Translations under genes and position numbers: made by a program
Notes under the pieces: generated by a model
The model's database searches: none
What the model was told of the DNA's origin: nothing
What the model saw: the letters and a program-made list of their open reading frames with translations, nothing else
Assembly (NCBI GenBank): GCA_032690845.1
Contig: CM064420.1
Span: 11,040,001 to 11,104,000 of the forward strand
Source of the DNA: Eleusine coracana subsp. coracana
Lineage: Eukaryota > Streptophyta > Magnoliopsida > Poales > Poaceae
Direction: 5' to 3'
Length of the DNA stretch: 64,000 nucleotides
In this document: piece by piece, positions 47,042 through 57,873 of the stretch
Numbering within the stretch: the first letter of the stretch is position 1
Layout: each line of letters opens with the position of its first letter

Positions 47042-49943
47042 TGTCACACCCGGTTCCAACGACCGAAACTGAATGCTCTGTATGCGTGCCCAGGATTAAT
47101 TTCTCACGCACATAGGACAATTATTGTGATAAAAGAATAATATCTTTATTAAATTGATAACATTATTACAAAGATGACTCATAGGTCAAAAGAAACAAAA
47201 TTACATTACAACAGAATAAACTAAGCGTTGGCGTCCTTCAGCTCCCACAGGAAGTCGACTGGAAGACCACAGGCCTAGAGCTCTTCTCCATTGTCTTCAT
47301 CATTGTACCATCCTTCTCCTGTAGCTGAGCAGCAATGTGGTATATAGCAAGGGTGAGTACGTGTCGTACTCAGCAAGTGGGGGAAAAGATGACATGGGGC
47401 TAAAGAAAAGGAAGGCTTATAGGGATTTATTGCATGAGCTTTTAATTTCCTAAGCATCCTAATTACTAGGTGGGGTCATCCCAACCATTGATCCACAGGG
47501 TGTCATCCAAGCCAAGTCCAATCCATCCAATCATTCCCAACGATTCCAACCCATAATCAACTAATCTTGTGAGGATCCCAGGCTGTTCTTGACCATGAGC
47601 ACAACTGTTATAACAGTTTGATACTGTGTAGAGTTTGTACCACTTTACCCACAAGTCGTGATTTCATCCCCTATTGCTAGGTGGACTAGAGTCTCCATGT
47701 TGTCATGCCGGCCAAGCACTAGCACACTTCCTTAATTGTGCGGTCAGGAGATCACTACGAGGCTTTTACAAAGGGTCTCCCAGTGCATGCTAGCCACTAA
47801 GGTTCCACTCCCATCCATAAGTGATAGCCCATCAACAAGCAGCTCATCACACTAGGAGCCCCCTCTTGAGCCATTCAGATACAAGAACAATCCTCTTGAC
47901 TTCCATTCCCCGTTCCATCAAATACTGCACCAACACTGGGAGAACTCGTAATTAATCAGCCAAGCTGTTCCATAGCAGCCTTGTGACGGCATTGTTGTCC
48001 TGGGTCATCGCTCCAAGAACCGGTTCCTAGGATCTACAACAAGCCTACCACCACCAACCATGTGCCCACGGCACCATTCCATCCGGCTTGCATAGATTCC
48101 TAAGTCCATGTTGCTAACATAAATTACCATTCCATCCATGAAGTGACATAATTCATTAATCAAGGTAAATATTAACCCAACATCCCAAAAGCAACCTAAG
48201 CATTATTTACCCACAACCAACCAACCAACTAGTTCAAGGCGATAAGGAAAAAGATAAAGCAATACTAGGGAAACCCTAACAATAGGTACCCATTCAGTTG
48301 ACACAAGCATGCATTTCTACAATAAATGTTATAATAGACACAAGATGCATCAAGGACACTTGCCTGAAATTAGGTGTTGCTGCTCAGGTCTTCAAGTCAT
48401 GCTCTTGCGATTCCAGGAACAACCCGTTCTCTAATTAACGTCACGCAGGTACAATATGCACACAATCATATAAACAAACTAAAAAACAGTACACAAAACA
48501 ATAATAAAGTATTTTAAAATCAATCTCAAAAGATAGTACGCATTTCTATGATCGCGTGAGCGCAAGAATTATCTAAATCGGAGTTACGAGTAAAAAGTTA
48601 CGAAGGTTTAAAGGTATAGGGTTAAAATAGTAAAATTAGCAAATTACTATAAGACAGTATAAATAAATAATATTAATCACTACGATTGCGTTGGCGCAAG
48701 AATTACTTAATTCTGGGTTACGGTTGAAAAGTTATGAAGGTTTGAAGTTTTAGGGCTAAAATAGTAAAAACAAATAGGTTTAGGGACCTAAATGTAATTT
48801 TAGAAAAATATAGGCATTGAATTGTAAAATAACAAGGTAAAAATATAGTTTATGAAAAGTTTAGGGACTAAAAATGTAATTTATAATAAGTTTAGGGACT
48901 AAAGTGCAAAAAGACAGGACTAAAATATAATTAAAAATAAGTACAGGGGTGTTTCTACAAAAATACTGGGTTGAAATATTAATGTTGGTAAAGTTCAGGG
49001 GTGTTTTCATTAAATTATAGTGCTAAAATAATTTTTATAAAAAAAATCAGGGGCTTAAATATAATTTTCTATAGCTTCTGCACAAAAACAGGGGCATAAA
49101 TCTAATTTAATCTAAACGCAGGGGCCTAAATACAATTAATAAAAGTTTCTGCAGAAAGTTTGGCTGAAAATATAATTAAATAAGAGCGCATGGGCCTATA
49201 CATAAAGTCGTGGACCGGGTCTATGCTCTATGGACCGAGCGTTGACCCGTGGTCCACGGGTCCACCGTGGACCACCGACGGCGGGCATTAGAGGCGACCG
49301 GACCTCGCCGAGGTGGCCCGCCGGCGCTTGGGAGGTGGCACGGTCGGGGGAGCTCACCTAGGAGCTCGCGCGGGCGCGGGGAGGCCGGAAGTGTAGGCAG
49401 CGCGGCGAGGTGCGGGCGATGGCAACAGGGGAGGCCGAAGGGGGCGCGGAGCATGCAGGACCCACCTTTTATATGCACGGTGCCCTAGGTTGCCAGGCAC
49501 ACACTCCGAGGTGGCGGCGGCGCCGCCCTAGGGTTTTGGGGAGGGAGGTGCGCGGGCGGGCTGCACCGAGCGGGCGAGCTGGGCCGAGCGGGTGCTGGGC
49601 TGGGGCGCGCTAGGCCAGGCTGGCCAAGAGGGAGGGGGAAAGGGAGTGGGCCACGCAGGAGCACTAGGCCTATGATTGGAAAAGAGTGGGAGGAGGGGAG
49701 TGAGCTGCGGGGAGGGATCTGGCCCATGGCCGAGGTAGGCCGGGAAGAGGGAAGGAGAGGAGGTGCGGGTGAGCCGGTGGCCCGAGAGGGGGAGGGATTG
49801 GCCCAGCTGGGGGAGAGGTTTTCTTCTCCTTTTTCTTTTCTAGTTTCTACTAAATTCTATTTCCAGGTTTTCTTCTCCTTTTTCTTTTCTAGTTTCTACT
49901 AAATTCTATTTCCTAATTTCTAACGAAAGCATGATTCGATGTC

Positions 49944-50025
49944 CCGATTTTTTTATTTAGTAATAAATAAACCCATAATTTTATTAATGATAAATGAGAA
50001 TAAAAAATTATCAAACTAGTAAGGA
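49944..50025 (+). repeat. left terminal inverted repeat of the Mutator-like element
   Basis: It pairs with the reverse complement of 53600-53683: a perfect CCGATTTTTTT start, CATAATTTTA(A/T)TAAT in the middle and ACTAGTAAGGA at the inner end, with mismatches between. Confidence 0.75.
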
Positions 50026-50320
50026 CGCTGAATTTAACCGCGTCCTGGATAGACCGTTCACTATAACTGCGTCCAGCCTCGGACGCTATACGGAACAACG
50101 TCCTTGCCTGGTTCTAGATCGAGCCGGACCACGTTTTTAGCCAGCCTCCACCCCCACAACATCGTCCAAGGTCAGTAGCCGCCGCCGCCGTTCTCTTGCT
50201 TCTTATCTCCGCCTGCCGTTCACTTGCTGCCGTTCGTCGCTTCCAGCCGCCATCGCAACTGACGCGGCAGCCACTCCGATCTGTGCCCTTCGATTTCTTC
50301 AGAGTGAGAACTGATTCAAG

Positions 50321-50387
50321 GTATTCCTGCTAGCACTTCTTTGCATTTGAGATAGATGGTTAAGTCCTGATTGACGAATCGATGCAG
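50321..50387 (+). other. probable 5'-UTR intron of the PMD gene
   Basis: CAAG|GTATTCCTGC ... GATGCAG|GTGGGC fits a 67-bp GT-AG intron just before the ATG at 50396. The exon upstream is a CCGCCG-rich leader typical of grass 5' UTRs. Confidence 0.45.
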
Positions 50388-50395
50388 GTGGGCAA

Positions 50396-52545
50396 ATGGG
50401 TAGCAGCGATCGGTTCAGTGATTTGTTATGGATGCCTCACAGCCAGCACAAGGTGTCAATAATTTCTGAAAATGTAAGCTTCCATCCTAATTAATTTCGT
50501 TCAATGATCTGGCCTATTTTTCACTTCTGATTAATTGCAATATTATATGGTGCAGCCCAATAACTTTATGAATATTCGCCATCATCGTGTTGGCATTCCT
50601 TATCATCCACTGTGCCGGTCAGGACTTGAGAATCTTGGGTTCTATCAACTAGTAAGAATGAAGAAAATCAATATTGATAAATATTTGATATCAGCATTGG
50701 TGGAGCGATGGCGGCCTGAGACAAATAGCTTTCACCTACCACTTGGCGAGATGACAGTAACGTTGCAAGATGTGAATTGCTTGTGGGGTTTCCCAATCCA
50801 TGGTGAACCGCTTATAGGACAATCTGACAGGAACTGGAGCGAATCAATTGAGAGATTCCTTGGAATTCCCTTGGACGAACAACATATGACGAAAAAGAAA
50901 AGAAAAAAGGAGGATGGCATAGATGTAGTTAGCTACTCACAATACTCTATTAATTTGAGTAAGCTGCGTAATCGTTTCCGTGAGATGCCACAAAATCCAA
51001 CGCAGCGAGAGATTAATTGGCATACTCGAGCACTAGTTTTAAAGATTATTGGATCAATAGTTTTTACTGATACATCTGGAGATGGAGTGCCAGCTATGTA
51101 TCTCCAATTTATAGAAAATTTAGGGCAACCAACAACATACAACTGGGGAGGAGCTGTACTTTTCATGTTATATAGGCAATTGATTATGGGTGCTGATAGG
51201 GCAAGATCAGAAATAACGGGCCCTTTATTGCTACTGCAATTATGGTCTTGGTCATGTTTGCCACTTGGTCATCCGGTAAATATTGTTCAGAAGACTAACC
51301 AAAGCAGGGAGGAATATGATGAGGTAGACTTAAGCTATTCTCCTATTTTTGGAGCAAAATGGTGTGCTGCACATCATTTTTTTTGTTCCTCGTAACTCTG
51401 GTCAGTATTTTATTTTATTGGAGTTATAATTATTTGTCTTACTAGCTAGTTATTATTAGTTTAGAATAAAAATTAATATGTACCCTTGAATTCCTTATCT
51501 TCTCATACAAAACATTCAGGTACTGAATATTATCGGAACCAAATTGATTTGATTCGAGAAGGCACAGTGAACTGGCAACCATATGATGAATTTATAGAGC
51601 AAGCGTCAACCCTAGTTCATGATAATCGTGCTTGGTGGTTTGCCAGAGTGCCGCTCTTTCATTTCTGGATTGTTGAGTTTCACTATCCTGACAGGGTAAT
51701 GCGTCAATTTGGACTACGACAAACCATTCCACCTTGTGCACCACATAGAGAGGATGAGGTTCGTAAATTGCAAAAAATAAAACACACTGGTGGGAAATCA
51801 CGTGACTGGGAGAGAGTGCATGCCAAGTACATACAACAGTATAATGATGTAGAAGGTAGAACAGTTCAAGAGGATCTTCCTTTTGATCAAACTTGTTTGG
51901 TGCATTATAGACAGTGGTTCCAGCAAAATGGCATGTACACCGGGTTTTTCGACTCACGATGTTTGGGAGGCCTTGAGAACCCCATCCCATATCCTCGTGA
52001 CAATATGGAATGGACTGGCTACATGCCTAGTGGTCCACCATTAGCTCATATTGTAAGTTGTTATTGATCTCATCAGTTAGGACAATATATACTAATATTT
52101 TCAAGTTGTGAACTTTTACTAATCACTCTATTGAGAAATGCATGGCCTACGTGACATTAAAAATGCAGCCTGGGGAATCAAATGTGTTGTTACTACAGGT
52201 TACAAGAAATTTGGCAAGTATATACTTAATGCATCTGTAGGAAATTTGAGGGATCTGAACTTAGAGCCGCAACTGCATAATATGCTTAGTGAAGCTGGAC
52301 TGCCTTCCCAGGTCGAAGATATTCCGTCGGATGATGAAGTTTCTTTGATCACTCACCCACCAAGCCCACCTAGAGAAACCAAGTTAGAATTGATGGATGA
52401 CTGGATCAACACTGGAAGAGGTTTCATCAGATACCTGAATGGTACTTCAGTAGCTGGAAGCCAAATACCAACAACACAAAATGCAAGTCAAGTGGCACAT
52501 GGGTCCACTAATGCGGAGGCAGTAGTATTTTCAAATGATTGCTGA
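50396..52545 (+). pseudogene. plant-mobile-domain (PMD) gene, copy 1, one frameshift
   Basis: Exon 1 (50396-50473) encodes MGSSDRFSDLLWMPHSQHKV. Intron (50474-50555). Exon 2 (50556-51400) starts PNNFMNIRHHRVGIPYHPL and holds the PMD core: LVERWRPETNSFHLPLGEMT, LQDVNCLWGFPIHGEP, then NWHTRALVLKIIGSIVFTDT and LLLLQLWSWS. Intron (51401-51519). Exon 3 (51520-52052) holds NQIDLIREGTVNWQPYDEF and WWFARVPLFHFWIVEFHYPDRVMRQFG. A fourth coding stretch ends at 52545; its acceptor is unclear. Exon phases agree at three junctions, but an extra T in an eight-T run near 51380 shifts exon 2, also in copy 2. The fold is the one Pfam calls PMD (PF10536), known in MAIN/MAIL proteins and in Mutator-like and gypsy elements. 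Role here unknown. Confidence 0.75.
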
Positions 52546-52684
52546 TGTATTTTCACAAATAGTTTCTGTTGTAAACGTGAGGAAGTGATTTTGTTTTTCA
52601 TAAACCAATGCAAATTTTTGTTACTGGCAGCATATGAATGAATATAGAGTTCCAAGAAACTTGAAAATTGTATCCCTCTATCTG

Positions 52685-52690
52685 AATAAA
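52685..52690 (+). promoter_or_regulatory. candidate polyadenylation signal of PMD gene
   Basis: AATAAA lies 140 bp after the stop codon in an AT-rich stretch. It is also present in copy 2 at 60611-60616. Confidence 0.4.
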
Positions 52691-53599
52691 TACAAAGTTC
52701 TTTGCATATTGACAAATATGATTCCAGGAGGAAAATATATGATATAAAAAATTTTCAAAGCAGACTAAAATTATTCCTAATGTCATCTATTTGAATCATC
52801 CCTGTCTTCCCCTCACTTGGTCGAATGTGGTATCCTCAGATGCTGGAATAGTGATTTTTGGTGGAATGTTGTACTCGGCACCTTTGTCACTATATTGGAT
52901 TTTCCCCTCCACATATGCAAGAACAATAATCATTTTATTGATCAAGCTGCACCAAAAATAACAAAAATGATTTCAAGTTCTCAACCATTCTTTCATGTAC
53001 AAGGTTAAGCAAACAATATCATATCAATCCAGAGTATATGCCCGTGTGCTACTGAATTGAATATGCATTGATTCCTCATGTTAATCTGGCTTGCCATCAT
53101 AGATAACATGCACTATTAAAATTATGTATACGCATGCAGATGTTACCTATGAGAACAGTTAACAGCAGGTCAATCAAGTCTAAACAAAATAGAGCATCGA
53201 ATTAATTCGAACGCATCTCCCACTTGGCCAACTGATACAATGGAAAAAAACCAGAAAGACATGAACTGAGATCAATCTATTGATGCCCAATGAAAAGATT
53301 GATGCTCTATGAGAAGAATACAGTTACAAATGCATCTTACGAAGACAAGAGAACCACAGAGAAGAATCAATACCTTCAGATTGATCTGCTTATTTGGAAT
53401 GGCATTAATGATCAGCGCAGCCAGCCGGCGGCAAGCAGAAAAGAGAAAATTAGGAATTAGGAATACGGGTGGGTAATTAGTTGAGAACGTTCAGTTCTAA
53501 TATGATGGAAACTAATCAGATGAGGACGCTATCCTTGGCAGTGTCCGAGCGTGGACGCTGTTCTTGACAACGGGCAACTCTGGACGCTATCGCGTTTGA
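52691..53599. other. right non-coding part of the Mutator-like element
   Basis: About 900 bp with no supported gene. The last 100 bp before the inverted end hold GGACGC-type motifs (near 53524, 53550, 53581) that mirror those inside the left end. Confidence 0.6.
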
Positions 53600-53683
53600 C
53601 ATCCTTACTAGTTCGGTAATTATCAAAACTTAATTACCATTATTAAAATTATGAGTATATTCTTTACCAAGGAAAAAAATCGG
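53600..53683 (-). repeat. right terminal inverted repeat of the Mutator-like element
   Basis: It is the partner of 49944-50025 and ends AAAAAAATCGG, followed by TTTGATGTC. Confidence 0.75.
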
Positions 53684-53763
53684 TTTGATGTCTAATCAAT
53701 TTTCAAATACTTTTTCAACCAAATAAAACCTAATGCAACTATGGCAGCATGAATGCAACAAAC

Positions 53764-53821
<58 letters not shown>

Positions 53822-53839
53822 TGATGATGATAATAATAA
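53764..53839 (+). repeat. (ATA)n microsatellite in TE-E left LTR
   Basis: About 25 trinucleotide units are seen, with an ATG-rich patch near 53819. The shorter allele in the right LTR is at 63604-63627. Confidence 0.9.
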
Positions 53840-54013
53840 CTTAACCTAAATTAGTTTAATTATTTCTAGAAAATAGTTCTTTTGCCTAAAATGAATGTTA
53901 ATGCTATAGTTATCTAATTAATTAAAATTAAAATTTTAATCTATTATTAAAAAAATGTTGAAATTTAGTGGAATTGGGTCACAAACCAAAATTTGAAATT
54001 TTGGAGTGTGACA

Positions 54014-54977
54014 ATACTACCCCTCTTAACAGGAATCTTGGCCCGAGATTCTACATGGTTAGCAAGAAAGGTTACAGGTAGGCTCACTTGTCATTCTCCA
54101 TTTTGAACTCAATTCACTTGATTGACCTTGTGTGTTTACTCTTACAACTTCTCCAAAGGAAAATCTTGACGTCCCTCTTTTAGTATGTTTCTGGATCTTA
54201 CTCTTCCCTAGGTGTCCCCTTTAGAGTTGTTCGCTTGAATTTAGCAGTCATGTGGTGCCCTTCTCCATGAGAAGGTCCCGAAGTTATGAGTGTTGATTAG
54301 ATCAAGGGTAAGGGTGAACTTCCTTGGTTTTGGCATCCTCTTGTCGATGCTACATCCAAGGTCTATAATGGTTGCGTTCAACAACTCTTGGATTTGGTTA
54401 GGTCATTAGAGGCTAGGATAGAATAGAGTGAAGGTAAGATAGCAAAGAATAGAGGAAAATGTTACTCTAACTAAACTAAACTAGGTATAACTAATGATGT
54501 GATAACAAAGCTAAACGCTTTGCAAGCACACCAACACTCAATTAAAGATCCAACTCAAACATAGCACACCACAAGCAATACAAACATATAATTAGCAATG
54601 TCGTTCTATCTAGCAAATGTTATCCTAAGGTGGGAAGGGTCCTAAACCATGATTCTTCGAAAAGTCTTTCTTCCTACGGAGTGATGACAAATGCCTTCGA
54701 TATTGTGAAGAGCCTTCAAGTTTGATTATCCATGCTTGTTCATGATAGTTTAAGTCGACCAAACTAATATTTTGAAAGGGAAAAGGAATAGTAGAAATAG
54801 CATTTCTCAAACATTTGAGAATAGACAAGTAAAGAGAAAATAAGAACGAAGGATAGAAGATAGAAGAATTATTATAGAGACCAAAGTTTTCCAAATACTA
54901 GTTTTGAAAATAGAACCTATGACCTGGTCATTCTATCTAGGTTTGCGTCTGGCGATCGATATAGCTCCGATACCACT
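54014..54977 (-). other. TE-E interior, non-coding
   Basis: The 964 bp between the LTRs has no recognisable gag, protease, reverse transcriptase or integrase on either strand. A minus-strand frame of 89 codons at 54625-54894 is unlike any family I know. The interior is far too short for an autonomous element. Confidence 0.7.
54964..54975 (-). other. TE-E primer binding site, tRNA-Met type
   Basis: The minus strand reads TGGTATCGGAGC, two bases from the LTR end. The usual initiator-tRNA-Met site is TGGTATCAGAGC (one transition). It fixes the element's orientation as minus. Confidence 0.8.
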
Positions 54978-57873
54978 TGTCACACCCGGTTCCAACGACC
55001 AAAACTAAATGCATCTGTATGCGTGCCCAGGATCAATTTCTCTTGCACACAGGACAATTATTGTGATAAAAGAATAATATCTTTATTAAATTGATAATAT
55101 GATTACAAAGGTGACTCGTAGGTCAAAAGAAACAAAATTATATTACAACAGAATAAACTAAGCGTTGGCGTCCTTCAGCTCCCACAGGAAGTCGACCAGA
55201 AGACCATAGGCCTAGAGCTCTTCTCCATTGTCTTCATCATTGTACCATCCTTCTCCAGTAGCTGAGCAGCAATGTGGTATATAGCAAGGGTGAGTACGTG
55301 TCGTACTCAGCAAGTGGGGGAAAAGATGACATGGGGCTAAAGAAAAGGAAGGCTTATATGGGTTTATTGCATCAGCTTTTAATTTGCTAAGCATCCTAAT
55401 TACTAGGTGGTGTCATCCCAACCATTGATCCACAAGGTGTTATCCAAGCCAAGTCCAATCCAATCCAATCATTCCCAACCATTCCAACCCATAACCAACT
55501 AATCTTGTGAGGTTCCCAGGCCGCTCTTGACTGTGAGCACGGCTATCATGACAGTTTGATACTCTGTAGAGTTTGTAGCACTTTACCCACAAGTCATGAT
55601 TTCGTCCCCTATTGCTAGGTGCACTAGAGTCTCCATGTTGCCATGCCGGCCAAGCACTAGCACACTTTGTTAGGTGTGCGGCCAGGAGATCACTACGAGG
55701 CTTTTACAAAGGGTTTCCCAGTACATGGTAGCCACTAAGGTTCCACTCTCGTTCATAAGTGATAGCCCATCAACAAACAGCTCATCACCCCAGAAGCCCC
55801 CTCTTGAGCCATTCAGATACAAGGACATTCCTCTTGACTTCCATTCCCCGCTCCACCAAATACTGCACCGACACTGGGAGAACTCCTAATTAATCAGCCA
55901 AGCTGTTCCATAGCAGCCTTGTGATGGCACTGTTGTCCTGGGTCATCGCTCCAAGAACCGGTTCCTAGAATCTACAACAAGCATACCACCACCAACCATG
56001 TGCCCACGGCACCACATCCATTCCATCTGGCTTGCATAGATCCCTAAGTCCATGTTGCTAACATAAATTACCATTCCATCCATGAAGTGACATAGTTCAT
56101 TAATCAAGGTTAATATTAACCCAACATCCCAGAAGCAACCTAACCATTATCTACCTACAACCAACTAGTTCAAGGCGACAAGGAAAAGGATAAAGCAATA
56201 CTTGAGAAATCCTAACAATAGGTACCCATTCAGTTGACACAAGCATGCATTTCGACAATAAATGTTATAATAGGTACAAGATGCATCAAGGACACTTGCC
56301 TGAAAATAGGTGTTGCTGCTCAGGTCTTCAAGTCATGCTCTTGCGATTCCAGGAACAACCCGTTCTCTAATTAACGTCACGCAGGCACAACATCCACACA
56401 ATCATATAAAAAAACTAAGAAACATTACACCAAACAATAATAAAGTATTTTAAAATCAATCTCAAAAGATATTACGCATTTCTATGATCGCGTGAGCGTA
56501 AGAATTATCGAAATCGGAGTTGCGAGTTAAAAGTTACGAAGGTTTAATGGTATAGTGTTAAAATAGTAAAATTAGAAAATTACTATAGGACAGTATAAAT
56601 AAATAATATTAATCACTACGATCGCGTTGGCGCAAGAATTACTTAATTCTGGGTTACGGTTGAAAAGTTATGAAGGTTTGAAGTTTTAAGGCTAAAATAG
56701 TAAAAACAGATAGGTTTAGGGACCTAAATGTAATTTTAGAAAAATATAGGCATTAAATTGTAAAATAACAAGGTAAAAATATAGTTTATGAAAAGTTTAG
56801 GGACTAAAAATGTAGTTTATAATAAGTTTAGGGACTAAAGTGCAAAAAGACAGGACTAAAATATAATTAAAAATAAGTACAGGGGTGTTTCTACAAAAAT
56901 TCTGGGTTGAAATATTAATGTTGGTAAAGTTCAGGGGTGTTTTCATTAAATTATAGTGCTAAAATAATTTTTATAAAAAAAATCAGGGGCTTAAATATAA
57001 TTTTCTATAGCTTCTGCACAAAAACAGGGGCATAAATCTAATTTAATCTAAACGCAGGGGCCTAAATACAATTAATAAAAGTTTCTGCAGAAAGTTTGGC
57101 TGAAAATATAATTAAATAAGAGCGCATGGGCCTATACATAAAGTCGTGGACCGGGTCTATGCTCTATGGACCGAGCGTTGACCCGTGGTCCACGGGTCCA
57201 CCGTGGACCACCGACGGCGGGCATTAGAGGCGACCGGACCTCGCCGAGGTGGCCCGCCGGCGCTTGGGAGGTGGCAGGGTCGGGGGAGCTCACCTAGGAG
57301 CTCGCGCGGGCGCGGGGAGGCCGAAAGTGTAGGCGGCGCAACGACGCGGCGATGTGCGGGCGGCGGCGCTTGCGGCAGCGCGGCGAGGTGCGGGCGATGG
57401 CAGCAGGGGAGGCCGAAGGGGGCGCGGAGCATGCAGGACCCGCCTTTTATATGCACGGTGCCCTAGGTTGCCAGGCACACACTCCGAGGTGGCGGCGGCG
57501 CCGCCCTAGGGTTTTGGGGGAGGGAGGTGCGCGGGCGGGCTGCACCGAGCGGGCGAGCTGGGCCGAGCGGGTGCTGGGCTGGGGCGCGCTAGGCCAGGCT
57601 GGCCAAGAGGGAGGGGGAAAGGGAGTGGGCCACGCAGGAGCACTAGGCCTATGATTGGAAAAGAGAGGGAGGAGGGGAGTGAGCTGCGGGGAGGGATCTG
57701 GCCCATAGCCGAGGTAGGCCGGGAAGAGGGAAGGAGAGGAGGTGCGGGTGAGCCGGTGGCCCGAGAGGGGGAGGGATTGGCCCAGCTGGGGGAGAGGTTT
57801 TCTTCTCCTTTTTCTTTTCTAGTTTCTACTAAATTCTATTTCCTAATTTCTAACGAAAGCAAGATTCGATGTC

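Larger units (their letters stand above)
49944..53683 (+). mobile_element. Mutator-like DNA element carrying a plant-mobile-domain gene
   Basis: Ends are CCGATTTTTTT... and ...AAAAAAATCGG. The left end 49944-50025 and the right end 53600-53683 align as imperfect inverted repeats, including CTAGTAAGGA(C/T)G. It is flanked by 9-bp duplications TTCGATGTC (49935-49943) and TTTGATGTC (53684-53692). An unfilled copy of the same target is at 63524-63532. Nine-base duplications with long inverted ends fit the Mutator-like superfamily. Five GGACGC/GCGTCC-type motifs cluster inside each end. It holds one spliced gene (50396-52545) and no visible transposase, so it is non-autonomous. Confidence 0.82.
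47042..54013 (-). repeat. TE-E left LTR, carrying a complete Mutator-like element
   Basis: It runs TGTCACACCC to GAGTGTGACA. Minus the 3,740-bp Mutator-like element and its 9-bp duplication, it is about 3.2 kb. A minus-strand TATAAAAG box lies at 49466-49473. A 49-bp tandem duplication (AGGTTTTCTTCTCC...) occurs at about 49816-49913 and is absent from the other LTR. Left of about 48600 it differs clearly from 54978-56600; right of that it is nearly identical to 56600-60660. Confidence 0.85.

Noticed and set aside
54625..54894. A small gene in the TE-E interior (minus strand, 89 codons)
   Set aside because: It matches no recognisable domain, and its position between primer site and polypurine tract is expected to be untranslated or gag remnant. 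Not supported.
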